From Aliarcobacter sp. (GTDB taxonomy: Bacteria > Campylobacterota > Campylobacteria > Campylobacterales > Arcobacteraceae): a DNA stretch of 61,691 nt. The stretch's first letter is position 1. Every line of letters begins with the position of its first letter. The notes beneath the pieces are model-generated. The model was not told the DNA's origin. It searched no databases and saw only the letters and a program-made list of their open reading frames with translations. Shown piece by piece: positions 18,191 through 27,318 of this stretch. The translations under genes were made by a program, and so were the position numbers. The stretch covers positions 1-61,691 of the forward strand of contig JAQTXA010000019.1 of the NCBI GenBank assembly GCA_028689025.1, written 5' to 3'.

Positions 18191-19447
18191 TTATGTTAGT
18201 TCATACTTTGATAACAAAATAATAGATATTAATTTTAATAAAATTGGAACAATTGAATATAAAACAATAAGCGCAATTAAAGAAATTTCATTTATATTTT
18301 GTATATCAAAACCTGTAAACTCTAAAGTAATAAATGAAATAGCAACAGCAAGTGCAAGTGAAAATTTTGTAATCATTGCCCAAAAACCAAATAAAATACC
18401 AGAAATATCATTATTCGTTTTTTTACTTTGTTGAGCAACATCAGCTTGAATAGAAGAAGGAAGCGCCATATCTGCACCCAAACTCATGCCAGTTACAATA
18501 CAAATAATCAAAAAATACAAAAAATCTTTTTCTTGTAAAAATGGCACAAAGATAAATGCACAGCAAGCTGTAATCATAGATAAAATCCATGTAGTTTTTT
18601 TTGATATTTTTATTGAAAGTTTAATCCAAAGAGGAAAAGTAACAATTGCACTTATGAAATATACAATCAAAAATAGACCTGTTTTTTCTTCTAAATCTAA
18701 AACATATTTCACATAAAATAAAAAAAGAGTGGCAGGAAGTGCATTTGCAAGATTATTAATTAAAAAAGCAAAAAATAATTTTTTATTGTGAGGAAATTTT
18801 TTAAAAAATATATTTATTGATTTTAAAAATTCTTTTTCTTGAATTCTACTTTTTCTATTTTCAAAATGTTTTAATTTTAAATAAAAAATTATTGAAAAAA
18901 TAGGAAAAATTATCAAACATGTATAAAGTAAAAGTTCTAAACTTTTTTTAGAATCATTAGCAACCATAAAAATATAAGGGAAAAGTAAAGAGATTAAAAC
19001 TCCAAAAACAATAAATAATTCTCTTGAAAAGGCTAGTTTTGTATTATTAATAGAATTATCACTTATTTGCGAGTTTAAAGTAAGATAAGGAATCATTACA
19101 AAACTGTAAGAAATATAAGTAATTATTGAAAAACAAAATAACCATAATGAGTTAAAATAAAGAGGTTTAATTAGAAAAAATAGACCAAATAAAACAAAAA
19201 ATGTTGATATTATTATGATGTTAAATTTATTATGTTTATCTGTAAAATTACCAATAAATGGATCTAAAATCATATCTAATAATCGAGCGATTAATAAAAT
19301 TATTCCAACTGTTCCTACACTTAAATTTACATATTCTACATAAAAAGTTGGCAAATAAATATATAAAGGAAAACCTAAAAAAGCAATAGGAACTCCTAAT
19401 ATACCATATAGGAAAATCTTATTGCTTTTTAGGATATTATTATTCAT
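18191..19447 (-). CDS. MelB-like MFS transporter (GPH family)
   Basis: The 418-residue protein has about twelve membrane helices. Near residues 53-70 it shows LLDMILDPFIGNFTDKHN, the cation-binding Asp motif of the GPH/MelB family (R-x-x-D-x-x-x-D-P-x-x-G). Mid-protein GMSLGADMALPSSIQADV also fits. Although GPH proteins often move sugars, versions within Cfa/DUF1365/DUF3833 clusters probably move a lipid or head-group precursor. It is separated by 60 bp from the lipocalin gene and belongs to the same leftward cluster. Confidence 0.85.
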   Translation of the reverse strand: MNNNILKSNKIFLYGILGVPIAFLGFPLYIYLPTFYVEYVNLSVGTVGIILLIARLLDMILDPFIGNFTDKHNKFNIIIISTFFVLFGLFFLIKPLYFNSLWLFCFSIITYISYSFVMIPYLTLNSQISDNSINNTKLAFSRELFIVFGVLISLLFPYIFMVANDSKKSLELLLYTCLIIFPIFSIIFYLKLKHFENRKSRIQEKEFLKSINIFFKKFPHNKKLFFAFLINNLANALPATLFLFYVKYVLDLEEKTGLFLIVYFISAIVTFPLWIKLSIKISKKTTWILSMITACCAFIFVPFLQEKDFLYFLIICIVTGMSLGADMALPSSIQADVAQQSKKTNNDISGILFGFWAMITKFSLALAVAISFITLEFTGFDIQNINEISLIALIVLYSIVPILLKLISIILLSKYELT

Positions 19448-19490
19448 ATTAATCTAGTTATCATATATTTCACATATTTTTTAACCATAA

Positions 19491-20250
19491 TCATTTTAAA
19501 AACTTCTTAGTTATATAAAAACTCAATTTATAAGGCACAAGGGATATAAATCGTAAAAATTTTGACAAAATAAAAGGAAACGAAATCTCAAATTTATATG
19601 GTTTATTTAATTGCTCAAATATCTTTTTAGCTGCAATATTTGGCAACATTAGTTGAGGCATGTCAAAATCATTTTTTGCAGTCAATCTTGTTTTTACAAA
19701 ACCATGATTTATTATTTGAACATAAATGTTTTTTCTTAATAACTCAGGTTGTATTGACTGTGCAAGATTTACTAAAGCTGCTTTAGATGCACTATAAGCT
19801 CCCCCCATAAGGCAATCCGAAATAGCTTGATAAACTCGCATTTAATATAATTCTTGATTCTTTTTTTTGTTTTTCTAAATAATTAACAAGTGGTTTTAAA
19901 ACTCTAACGGCACCTAAGTAATTTGTATTTATCATTGATTCAAAATTTGAAATATTCCATTGATCTATACTCATTGATTCATAAACACCTGCATTAAAAA
20001 AGCAAATATCTAAATCATCAAAAATAAGAAATGCCTCATCCACACTTTTAAAAACATCTTCATTACTTGAAACATCAATATTTAATAACTCTAGCTTGTT
20101 TGAATTAGTTGATTTTAATTGTAATAGCTCTTTAGAGTTTTTAGCATTTCTTGAACTTGCTATTACTTTATAATTACTTTGTAAACAAAGTTTAACTAAC
20201 TCTAAACCAATTCCACTGCTAGAACCGATAATCCAAATTTTTGTCTCCAT
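19491..20250 (-). pseudogene. Short-chain dehydrogenase (SDR) with a +1 frameshift in a G6 tract
   Basis: The first frame gives a start at METKIW (ATG 20250, AAAGG before it), the SDR cofactor motif GSSSGIGLE, the acidic LNIDVS, NAG (CFFNAG) and the catalytic Ser region ILNASLSSYFGLPYGG. It then shifts and stops. A second frame continues at once with the catalytic AYSASKAAL (Tyr-x-x-x-Lys) and an SDR C-terminus. Removing one G from the G6 run (plus-strand C6, 19801-19806) joins both into a normal 252-residue SDR. It may be a phase-variable gene, a recent pseudogene or a read error. It is the first gene of the lipid cluster. Confidence 0.85.
19801..19806 (-). repeat. G6 homopolymer at the SDR frameshift
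   Basis: Six consecutive G on the minus strand mark the exact point where the SDR reading frame is lost. Five would keep it open. Poly-G tracts are the usual slipping sites for phase variation in Campylobacterota, though those are generally longer than six. Confidence 0.7.
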
Positions 20251-20415
20251 GATAAAACCTTTGTTAAAACAAGCTAACAATTGCTAACTTGAATGAATTA
20301 TATGTAAATAAAAAGTTTCTTTGTATGCTTAATATGTTATTTGATACAAATAATTTAAGATATAAAATGCTAAAATATAATATATAATTGAATTAATAAT
20401 AATTAAAGGTAGAGG

Positions 20416-21915
20416 ATGAATAATCTCGCAGAAGTCGAAAAGTGGCTTAAAGACCATTCAATAAATAATTATCTAATTTCAGAAGATTTTTCTGTGACAG
20501 TTCAAGGTAATGTTAATTTAAATGAAAAATTAAAGGTTAAAAAATTACCAGTTAAATTTAAAACAGTAGATGGATTTTTTGATATAAGTAATAATGGCTT
20601 AACGTCACTTGAAGGTTGCCCCAAAACTGTAACAGGTGGTTTCTTTTGTTCAAAAAATAATCTAGTATCATTATTTGAAGGACCAACTGATGTTGGAGAT
20701 TTTGATTGCTCTTTTAATCAGTTGAAAAATTTATCTTATGCTCCAAAAGAGGTTAAAGGAAATTTTGATTGTTCTAATAATGAAATAAGTTCTATAAAAG
20801 GTATGCCAAGAACAGTTAAAGGTTTTTTTAAATGTTCTAATAACAAATTAACTACTTTAAAAGGTGGTCCAAAATATGTTGATGCAAGTTTTGATTGTTC
20901 AGATAATCAGATTGAAAGATTAGCAGGAGGGCCTGTTTCTGTTGGAAGAGATTATATCTGTTGTAGAAATAACATAACAGATTTAGATGGTGTTGCAGAT
21001 GAAATTGGTTTTGATTTAGTAACTGATATTAGATTAAACCATGTGGCAAGTACTTTAAATGAAGAAGAAAGAACTTGGAGATATAAAGGCTCAGACGTAA
21101 TTTCTCACATTTATAAACCAATAGTTGCACTTACAAATGTAGATGATATTAGTAGATGGCTTAGAAAACATGAGATAAAAAACTTTACAATTTTAAAAGA
21201 TAATTCAGTAAATGTTCATGGTGATGTAAGACTAGCTGATAAGTTAGCAAACTTATTAAAATTACCATTGAATTTTAATATTATTGAAGGTGATTTTGAT
21301 ATTGGGGATAATGAATTAACTTCGCTTGAGGGTAGTCCTAAAAAAGTTTTAGGAAGTTTTATGGTACATAAAAATGAAATACATTCATTAAAAGGTGGAC
21401 CAAAAGAGGTTGGTGGAAGTTTTGTTATTTTACATAATAATATTACATCATTAGAATTTTCTCCTACTTTAGTTAAAGAAGATTTTATCTGTTCTCATAA
21501 TCCTTTAGAAAATTTAGATGGAGTAAATACTGTACTTGGATATATTTTTACAGGAGTTCATGTTCCAAATATAAAATGTCAAAAGTATGTTTATAAAGGT
21601 GTTACAACTTATAAATATCCAGCTGATTTGGTTATGAAATATTTAGAAAAACAATACATCTCTTTAACAGATGAAGAAAAAGCTTTTGAAGAAACAAGAA
21701 AAAATCTTGAAAATGTTATTTCAAAAATGCTTGAGCAATCTACTTTATCACAAGAGATGATTAATGATAATCTTATTAAAAACTTAACAAAATATCGTTT
21801 AGATGAATTAAAAGAGAGAGTGTTATTGGTTAAATATCCCCCTGAAGATGATACGAGAGCTAAGCATTTAAGTGAAGATGAAATTATGAGACTAGCCTTT
21901 GAAAAAGAGATTTAA
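20416..21915 (+). CDS. Leucine-rich-repeat-like protein with a duplicated module
   Basis: The 499-residue protein has no signal peptide. Residues about 50-205 are tandem repeats of 20-21 residues of the form G-x-F-D-C-S-x-N-x-L-x-x-L-x-G-x-P, a bacterial LRR variant, several with a Cys at the same position (FDCSNN, FKCSNN, FDCSDN). The N-terminal cap (VEKWLKDHSINNY) and the repeats recur from about residue 243 (ISRWLRKHEIKNF, then more repeats). So an entire cap-plus-LRR module was duplicated. The last 100 residues are charged and helical. A cytoplasmic protein-protein scaffold role is an inference; the partner is unknown. Confidence 0.85.
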   Translation: MNNLAEVEKWLKDHSINNYLISEDFSVTVQGNVNLNEKLKVKKLPVKFKTVDGFFDISNNGLTSLEGCPKTVTGGFFCSKNNLVSLFEGPTDVGDFDCSFNQLKNLSYAPKEVKGNFDCSNNEISSIKGMPRTVKGFFKCSNNKLTTLKGGPKYVDASFDCSDNQIERLAGGPVSVGRDYICCRNNITDLDGVADEIGFDLVTDIRLNHVASTLNEEERTWRYKGSDVISHIYKPIVALTNVDDISRWLRKHEIKNFTILKDNSVNVHGDVRLADKLANLLKLPLNFNIIEGDFDIGDNELTSLEGSPKKVLGSFMVHKNEIHSLKGGPKEVGGSFVILHNNITSLEFSPTLVKEDFICSHNPLENLDGVNTVLGYIFTGVHVPNIKCQKYVYKGVTTYKYPADLVMKYLEKQYISLTDEEKAFEETRKNLENVISKMLEQSTLSQEMINDNLIKNLTKYRLDELKERVLLVKYPPEDDTRAKHLSEDEIMRLAFEKEI

Positions 21916-22004
21916 GAGCTTAAATTAAGTCTTAAATAGATTTTTTAAGATATAATCGCGAAATCAATACATGAATAAATAAAATAAATGGAGAGAATTA
22001 TAAT

Positions 22005-23597
22005 ATGGTTCAAACTGTCAATCTAAAAAAAGCTTTTGGTGCTAGAGTTTTATTTCAAGACATAAATTTAAAATTAGACACTGGTAAAAGATATGGTTTA
22101 ATCGGTGCAAATGGTGCTGGGAAAACTACATTTTTAAAAATATTATCAGGTCAAGAAGATGCAACTGAAGGTGAAGTACAAGTTCAAAATGGTAAAAAAG
22201 TAGGAACATTATCACAAAATCAATTTGCCTATGAAAATAATACAATTTTTGATGCAGTACTTTTAGGAAATAAAAGATTACATGACGCAGTAAAAGAAAA
22301 AGAAGAGCTTTATATGAGCCCTGAGTTTACTGATGAAATAAACGACAGACTTGCAGAACTTGAAATTATTTGTTGTGAAGAAGATCCAACTTATGAATAT
22401 GATGTAAAAATCACAAGAATTTTAGAAGATTTAGGTTTTCCTGCTGCTGAACATCAAGATTTGATGAGTACTTTAACTGGTGGTAATAAATTCAAAGTTT
22501 TATTAGCACAAGTTTTATACCCAAAACCTGATGTTTTATTCTTAGATGAGCCTACAAATAACTTAGATATTGCAACAATTGGTTGGTTAGAAAATCAATT
22601 ACAACACCACGATGGAACAATGGTAGTTATTTCTCATGATAGACACTTTTTAAATGCTGTTTGTACGCATATCTTAGATGTAGACTTTAAACAAATTAGA
22701 GAATTTACTGGAACTTATGATGACTGGTATATTGCTTCAACATTAATTGCTAAACAAAATGAGAAAGATGTTAATAAAAAACTAAAAGAAAAAGATGAAC
22801 TTGAAAAATTCATTACTAGATTTAGTGCAAATGCATCAAAAGCTAAACAAGCAACTTCAAGACAAAAACAACTTGATAAACTTGATATTGGTTCGATTCA
22901 AGTATCAAGTAGACGTGATCCATCTATTATCTTCAAACAAAAAAGAGAAGTTGGAAAAGAGTTATTAACAGTTAAAAATATTTCAAAATCTTATGATGAA
23001 AATGTAGTTTTAAATGATATTTCATTTACAATTGAAAAAGGTGATAAAATCGCTCTTATTGGAACAAATGGTATTGGTAAAACAACTCTTTGTGAAATTT
23101 TAGAGGGAAATGTAAAAGCTGATAGTGGAGAAGTTTTATGGGGCGCAACTATTCAAAACTCTTATTTCCCACAAAATGCAACTGATATAATTGAAGGTGA
23201 TATTACACTTTATGATTGGTTAAGAAACTGCGATAGAGATGCTGATATTTCAGAAATTAGAAATTGTCTTGGAAGAATGTTATTCAACGGTCAAGAACAA
23301 GAGAAAAAAGTTAACTCATGTTCAGGTGGAGAAAAACATAGAATGATGCTTTCTAAAATCATGCTAGAGCAAGGAAATTTCCTAGTTTTAGATGAACCAA
23401 CAAATCACTTAGACTTAGAAGCAATTATTGCTTTAGGTGAAGGATTATTAGAGTATCCAGGTTCTGTAATTTGTGTATCTCACGATAGGGAATTATTAGA
23501 TGCATTTGCTAATAGAATTATTGAAATCCAACCAGGTGGAACAATAATTGATTTCAAAGGAAGTTATGAGGAGTATATTGAGTCTAAAGAGGCTTAA
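22005..23597 (+). CDS. ABC-F family ATPase (YbiT-like)
   Basis: Two ABC domains lie in one chain with no membrane segment. The first has GANGAGKTT (Walker A), LTGGNKFKVLLAQ (signature) and VLFLDEPTNNLD (Walker B); the second has GTNGIGKTT, CSGGEKHRMMLSK and LVLDEPTNHLD. A charged linker of about 80 residues joins them. Length 530 and the short linker match the YbiT branch. ABC-F proteins bind the ribosomal E site and relieve stalled translation. It is preceded by its own promoter region and followed by a strong palindromic terminator. Confidence 0.93.
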   Translation: MVQTVNLKKAFGARVLFQDINLKLDTGKRYGLIGANGAGKTTFLKILSGQEDATEGEVQVQNGKKVGTLSQNQFAYENNTIFDAVLLGNKRLHDAVKEKEELYMSPEFTDEINDRLAELEIICCEEDPTYEYDVKITRILEDLGFPAAEHQDLMSTLTGGNKFKVLLAQVLYPKPDVLFLDEPTNNLDIATIGWLENQLQHHDGTMVVISHDRHFLNAVCTHILDVDFKQIREFTGTYDDWYIASTLIAKQNEKDVNKKLKEKDELEKFITRFSANASKAKQATSRQKQLDKLDIGSIQVSSRRDPSIIFKQKREVGKELLTVKNISKSYDENVVLNDISFTIEKGDKIALIGTNGIGKTTLCEILEGNVKADSGEVLWGATIQNSYFPQNATDIIEGDITLYDWLRNCDRDADISEIRNCLGRMLFNGQEQEKKVNSCSGGEKHRMMLSKIMLEQGNFLVLDEPTNHLDLEAIIALGEGLLEYPGSVICVSHDRELLDAFANRIIEIQPGGTIIDFKGSYEEYIESKEA

Positions 23598-23621
23598 TAT
23601 ATTTCATATAAAGTTTGAAAT

Positions 23622-23659
23622 AAAAAAGGGGAAGATTTTAAAATCTTCCCCTTTTTTTT
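23622..23659. terminator. Bidirectional Rho-independent terminator
   Basis: A perfect inverted repeat has arms of 18 bases: A6-GGGGAAGATTTT and its complement, ending in T8. It lies between the convergent ABC-F and thioesterase genes and can stop transcription from both sides. Confidence 0.93.
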
Positions 23660-23672
23660 AGTTAAAAAATGA

Positions 23673-24146
23673 TTATTTAGAGTGTCTTGAAGACATTCTT
23701 GTTTCTCTTCTAGCAATAGCATCATTGTATCTTCTTTTATCATCTTCAGTAACTAAATCTAATTTTGGAACTGGTGCTGGTTTACCATCTTCATCAACTG
23801 CAATCATTGTAAAATAACAAACATTTGTATTTTTGATTGTATGATCTTTTATATCTTCAGAAATTACTTTAATACCAATTTCCATAGATGTTCTTCCTGT
23901 ATAATTTACAGAGGCATGGAATGTAACAAGTGAACCGATTTTAATTGGATCTTTAAATAAAACCATGTCAACTGATAATGTTACTGCATACATACCTGTA
24001 TATCTTGCTGCACAAGCGTATGCAACATGGTCTAACATTTTTAAAATTTCACCACCGTGAACATTTTTTCCAGAAAAGTTTGCTTTATCTGGAGTCATTA
24101 ACATAGTCATTGTAAGAGATTTTTCTCTTTTTATTTCTTCACTCAT
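23673..24146 (-). CDS. Acyl-CoA thioesterase, hotdog fold (YciA/BACH-like)
   Basis: The 157-residue protein shows the hotdog motif NVHGGEILKMLDHVAYACAARYTG (catalytic Asp in LDHVA) near residues 28-51, then TLSVDMVLFKDPIKIGSLV and RTSMEIGIKV. It hydrolyses acyl-CoA to free acid and CoA in the cytoplasm; chain preference cannot be judged. It stands alone with a terminator on its downstream side. Confidence 0.9.
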   Translation of the reverse strand: MSEEIKREKSLTMTMLMTPDKANFSGKNVHGGEILKMLDHVAYACAARYTGMYAVTLSVDMVLFKDPIKIGSLVTFHASVNYTGRTSMEIGIKVISEDIKDHTIKNTNVCYFTMIAVDEDGKPAPVPKLDLVTEDDKRRYNDAIARRETRMSSRHSK

Positions 24147-24271
24147 TTTTTTACCTTATACTTATTGAAATATTAGACATTATAAAACAAAATAGTAGGA
24201 AGAACGTAGCAATTTACTAAAATAGGGAGATTGTTTATAAAAATATATAAAAAAGTAACATTTTTTATATA

Positions 24272-24943
24272 TTAAAAACTTTTTTTAAGTATTTTAAAAT
24301 AATCAACTCTACTTATTTCATAAGCTCCCAAACTTGCTAGGTGGTCATTATAAACTTGACAATCGATAAGTTCTATACCATTTTCTTGGGCTTGTTGACA
24401 AAGATGATAAAAAGCAACTTTTGAAGCATCTGTAACTTTCGCAAACATACTTTCTCCACAAAAAACATTACCTATTAAAAGTCCATAAAGTCCACCAACT
24501 AATTCCTCATCTAAATAACACTCAATACTAAAAGCAATATCTAACTTATGCAGATTAGTGTAAGCTTGAATAAACTCCTCACTTATCCAAGTGCTGTTTT
24601 CATGTTTTCTTTTTATATCAGAACATGCACGAATAACCGCTTCAAAATTTTCATTTGATTTTATTACAAAACCTCTGTTTTGTATTGATTTTTTAAGGCT
24701 TTTTGAAATTTTCATTTTATCTGGTCTTAAAACCATTCTTTTTTGTGGACTAAACCAATGAATATAATTGTAGTCATCTATATACCAAGGAAAAATTCCA
24801 TTTTCATAGGCATTTAGTAATCTTTGAGGATGAAAATCACCACCAATAGCAACTAAATCATCTTTCATCATATCAAGAGTTGGAAAATCAAAGTTATCAT
24901 CGTCCAATAAATAGACGGCATATTTTTTATCAATTAGTTTCAT
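24272..24943 (-). CDS. aat: Leucyl/phenylalanyl-tRNA--protein transferase
   Basis: The enzyme attaches Leu or Phe to N-terminal Lys or Arg of proteins, marking them for ClpS/ClpAP degradation (N-end rule). The family motifs are all present: FPWYIDDYNYIHWFSPQKRMVL near residue 50, TWISEEFIQAY, and GGLYGLLIGNVFCGESMFA near 150 followed by DCQVYNDHLASLGA. Length 223 is normal. It is a single-gene unit, divergent from the pseudouridine synthase gene. Confidence 0.95.
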   Translation of the reverse strand: MKLIDKKYAVYLLDDDNFDFPTLDMMKDDLVAIGGDFHPQRLLNAYENGIFPWYIDDYNYIHWFSPQKRMVLRPDKMKISKSLKKSIQNRGFVIKSNENFEAVIRACSDIKRKHENSTWISEEFIQAYTNLHKLDIAFSIECYLDEELVGGLYGLLIGNVFCGESMFAKVTDASKVAFYHLCQQAQENGIELIDCQVYNDHLASLGAYEISRVDYFKILKKSF

Positions 24944-25008
24944 ATTTGTATTTTATATGAAAAGATGTTAATATCCAAACTAATTTAAAAAAAAAGAGAT
25001 TTTAATAT

Positions 25009-25695
25009 ATGCAAAATAGTTATAAAAGAGTTGATGCACATCTATCAAGTTTAGGATATTGCACAAGAAGTGAAGCGAAGAAATTTTTGAGAATTTATGA
25101 ACTTTATGTAAAAGATACAAGAGTTTTTGACCCTTCAATAAAAGCCTATCATAATGATATAAAAGTTAATAATGAACCATTAGACCCAGAAACAATTACA
25201 GTTTTATTAAATAAACCCTCAGGATTTATCTGCTCACATAATGATGCTGGAAGTTTAATTTATGCTTTGATTCCTAATAGATGGAATAGAAGAAATCCAA
25301 AAATTGCAACTATTGGAAGACTTGATGTTGATACAACGGGAGCAATTATTTTAACTGATGATGGAGCTTTAAATCATAAATTATCAAGTCCAAAAAGTGA
25401 TGTTTCAAAAGTTTATGAGGCAACTTTAGCAGTTCCCTTAAACGGTGATGAAAAAGAGATTTTTGCAAGTGGTGAAGTTATGTTAAATGGTGAAAAAAAA
25501 CCACTACTTCCAGCAACTTTAGAAGTTTTAAGTGAAACTCATGTGAGATTAGAAATTTGTGAGGGAAAATATCATCAAGTAAAAAGAATGTTTGCTGCTG
25601 TTGGAAATAGGGTGCTAACACTTCATCGGGTGAGTTTTGGTGGATTTACAGTTGAAGATTTAAAAGAGGGTGAGTATAAGTTCATAGAACTTTAA
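25009..25695 (+). CDS. 16S/23S rRNA pseudouridine synthase, RsuA/RluB family
   Basis: An N-terminal S4-like RNA-binding domain (RVDAHLSSLGYCTRSEAKKFL) is followed by the catalytic motif IGRLDVDTTGAIILTDDG (catalytic Asp in GRLDxDT) and KVYEATL. The C-terminal YHQVKRMFAAVGN motif is typical of RsuA/RluB/E/F enzymes. Length 228 and the complete S4 domain favour the RsuA branch, but which uridine is modified cannot be told from the sequence. Confidence 0.9.
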   Translation: MQNSYKRVDAHLSSLGYCTRSEAKKFLRIYELYVKDTRVFDPSIKAYHNDIKVNNEPLDPETITVLLNKPSGFICSHNDAGSLIYALIPNRWNRRNPKIATIGRLDVDTTGAIILTDDGALNHKLSSPKSDVSKVYEATLAVPLNGDEKEIFASGEVMLNGEKKPLLPATLEVLSETHVRLEICEGKYHQVKRMFAAVGNRVLTLHRVSFGGFTVEDLKEGEYKFIEL

Positions 25696-25844
25696 CACTC
25701 CTCTTTTTTTGTAACACTTAAACCTTCTTTATTCATTCTATCTATTTGTTTTTGGGTTAAATCTAAATATCTCATGATTTTCCCATTCCAAACAATACAA
25801 GGAAAAGTTTCTTTTATAAATAGTTTTTTGATTTTTTTAAACAT
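25692..25844 (-). CDS. Possible 50-residue basic protein
   Basis: A short frame starts at ATG 25844 and ends at TAA 25694-25692, overlapping the end of the pseudouridine synthase gene in the opposite direction. The product is amphipathic and Lys-rich, with PCIVWNGKIMRYLDLTQKQIDRMNKEG in its middle, which looks protein-like rather than random. The ribosome site is weak. It lies 19 bp downstream of the HAD phosphatase gene on the same strand. No family recognised. Confidence 0.4.
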   Translation of the reverse strand: MFKKIKKLFIKETFPCIVWNGKIMRYLDLTQKQIDRMNKEGLSVTKKEEC

Positions 25845-25863
25845 TTGTTAAACTTAATAAATT

Positions 25864-26487
25864 TTATTTGAATTTATCAAATATTCTTTTTTCTAACTCT
25901 TCAACTGTTTCAATAGCGTCTTTTTCATGGTTTGAAAAACCCCAATTTACTAAAACAGAATCAACACCTGCTTTTGTGGCAGCCATTATATCTTTGTGTG
26001 AATCTCCGATTAATTGAGCATTAAAATTTGAAATATTATGAATATCTAAAATCTTATGTACCATTTCAGGATGTGGTTTTGGATTTTTTACGCTGTCATA
26101 ACCTAAAATTGTTTTAAAATGATGTCCAATTCCCACATGGTTTAGCATTTTGTGGGCATATTGTGAATTTGCATTTGTGGCAACTGCTAAAACAAAATCA
26201 TTTTTTAAATCATCAATTAGCTTTGAAATCCCATCATAAAGGAGTAAATCACTTAAACAATGTTTATTATAATACTCTTCAAAAAGTTTTGTTTGTTGTG
26301 GTGTAAACTCTTTTGTTCCATAAAAAAACTCAGCAGAATTTATAGATGGGTCATTTACTTTTTCTAAAATATAGTTTTTTTCTAATTTCTCAAAACCCAG
26401 ATTAACTCTCACATAATTTATAGTATTTGTTATAGCATAACCGCTATCTATGAGTGTTCCATCCATATCAAACATTATCAAACGCAT
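25864..26487 (-). CDS. HAD-superfamily phosphatase, phosphoglycolate phosphatase-like
   Basis: The four HAD motifs are visible: FDMDGTLIDSG with the nucleophile Asp and second Asp at residues 6 and 8, VATNANS (motif II), the Lys in NPKPHPEM (motif III), and GDSHKDIMAATKAG (motif IV). A helical cap lies between motifs I and II. It is probably a phosphoglycolate phosphatase or a house-cleaning sugar phosphatase; the substrate is not certain. Confidence 0.88.
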   Translation of the reverse strand: MRLIMFDMDGTLIDSGYAITNTINYVRVNLGFEKLEKNYILEKVNDPSINSAEFFYGTKEFTPQQTKLFEEYYNKHCLSDLLLYDGISKLIDDLKNDFVLAVATNANSQYAHKMLNHVGIGHHFKTILGYDSVKNPKPHPEMVHKILDIHNISNFNAQLIGDSHKDIMAATKAGVDSVLVNWGFSNHEKDAIETVEELEKRIFDKFK

Positions 26488-26705
26488 AAATATTAATCCT
26501 TAATTAGTATATTAATTTGTATTATATTCTTTAAATTCTAAAGTAAGATTAAAAAAAATGAAAAAAAGTAATTAAAGAGGATAACTTTTATCTTAATTTA
26601 ATAATTGAATTGCTAGAATTGCTTCTATAGGATATTTATATTAAATCCTCCTACTACTAAATACATTTATTTGGTATCCTATACACTAAAATAGATTTAA
26701 AACAC

Positions 26706-26739
26706 GGCTTCGTAAATTCCCGTACGAAGCCTTTTTTTT
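26706..26739 (+). terminator. Strong Rho-independent terminator without an upstream gene
   Basis: GGCTTCGTA (26706-26714) pairs perfectly with TACGAAGCC (26723-26731) around an 8-base loop, followed by T8 (26732-26739). Orientation is rightward. It is the most GC-rich spot in the gap. Confidence 0.85.
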
Positions 26740-26773
26740 GCCTTAAATAAACTAAAATTTATATTCAAATGAC

Positions 26774-26779
26774 TATAAT
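26774..26779 (+). promoter_or_regulatory. Probable -10 box for the NosL-like gene
   Basis: TATAAT at 26774-26779 lies 24 bp before ATG 26803, giving a short leader with a GGAG-like ribosome site. The -35 is not clear, as is usual in Campylobacterota. Confidence 0.55.
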
Positions 26780-26802
26780 ACCTATTCTATTTTGGAGTTT
26801 CA

Positions 26803-27318
26803 ATGAAAAAAATCTTACCCTTTATCACATTAATCATAATAATCACAATAATAATTATAATATTTTTATCCATGTCAAATAAAAAACAGATGGTTGTTTT
26901 AAAAGAAGGAAATAGTACTCACACACCACTTGAGATTATTCTTGGTAAATATCAAGATAGTGATTGTGGAATGATTATTGATAAAATGGACTTTGTATCA
27001 CAAGTTGTGGCACTTGATGGAAAAACTTGGTTTTTCCATGACCATGGTGGAATGGCAAATTGGCTAAAAGATAAACCTTTTAAAGATAGTGCAAAAATTT
27101 GGGTTATGAGCAAAGATACAAAAAAATATATAGATGGAAGAAGTGCATGGTATTCGAGAACTGACCTAACACCAATGGGTTATGGATTTGGAGCTTATGA
27201 AAATAAACAAGATACTTTTATAAGTTTTGATGAGATGGCTTTAAAAATGTTAAGAAATGAGAGTCTTAGAAATCCTTATATTAAAAAAGAGTTGTTAGGA
27301 AATAATGGAAACAATTAG
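26803..27318 (+). CDS. NosL-family protein, membrane-anchored
   Basis: A long N-terminal hydrophobic helix (Ile-rich, about residues 4-24) anchors a periplasmic domain with the NosL pattern: SDCGMIIDKMDFVSQVV (the Cys-x-Met metal site), KTWFFHDHGGMANWL, and YSRTDLTPMGYGFGAY. NosL proteins bind Cu(I) and deliver it to copper enzymes such as nitrous-oxide reductase. No nos genes are in the window; a general copper role is likely. It overlaps the next gene by 14 bases. Confidence 0.82.
   Translation: MKKILPFITLIIIITIIIIIFLSMSNKKQMVVLKEGNSTHTPLEIILGKYQDSDCGMIIDKMDFVSQVVALDGKTWFFHDHGGMANWLKDKPFKDSAKIWVMSKDTKKYIDGRSAWYSRTDLTPMGYGFGAYENKQDTFISFDEMALKMLRNESLRNPYIKKELLGNNGNN

Larger units (their letters stand above)
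26488..26802. other. Intergenic stretch holding a stand-alone terminator (possible small RNA)
   Basis: No protein gene is supported here. The rightward strand carries a strong terminator at 26706-26739, although no gene precedes it on that strand for more than 200 bp. This suggests a small RNA ending near 26740. A possible start region lies after a TATACA-like box near 26680; other AT-rich starts upstream are possible. Confidence 0.4.
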
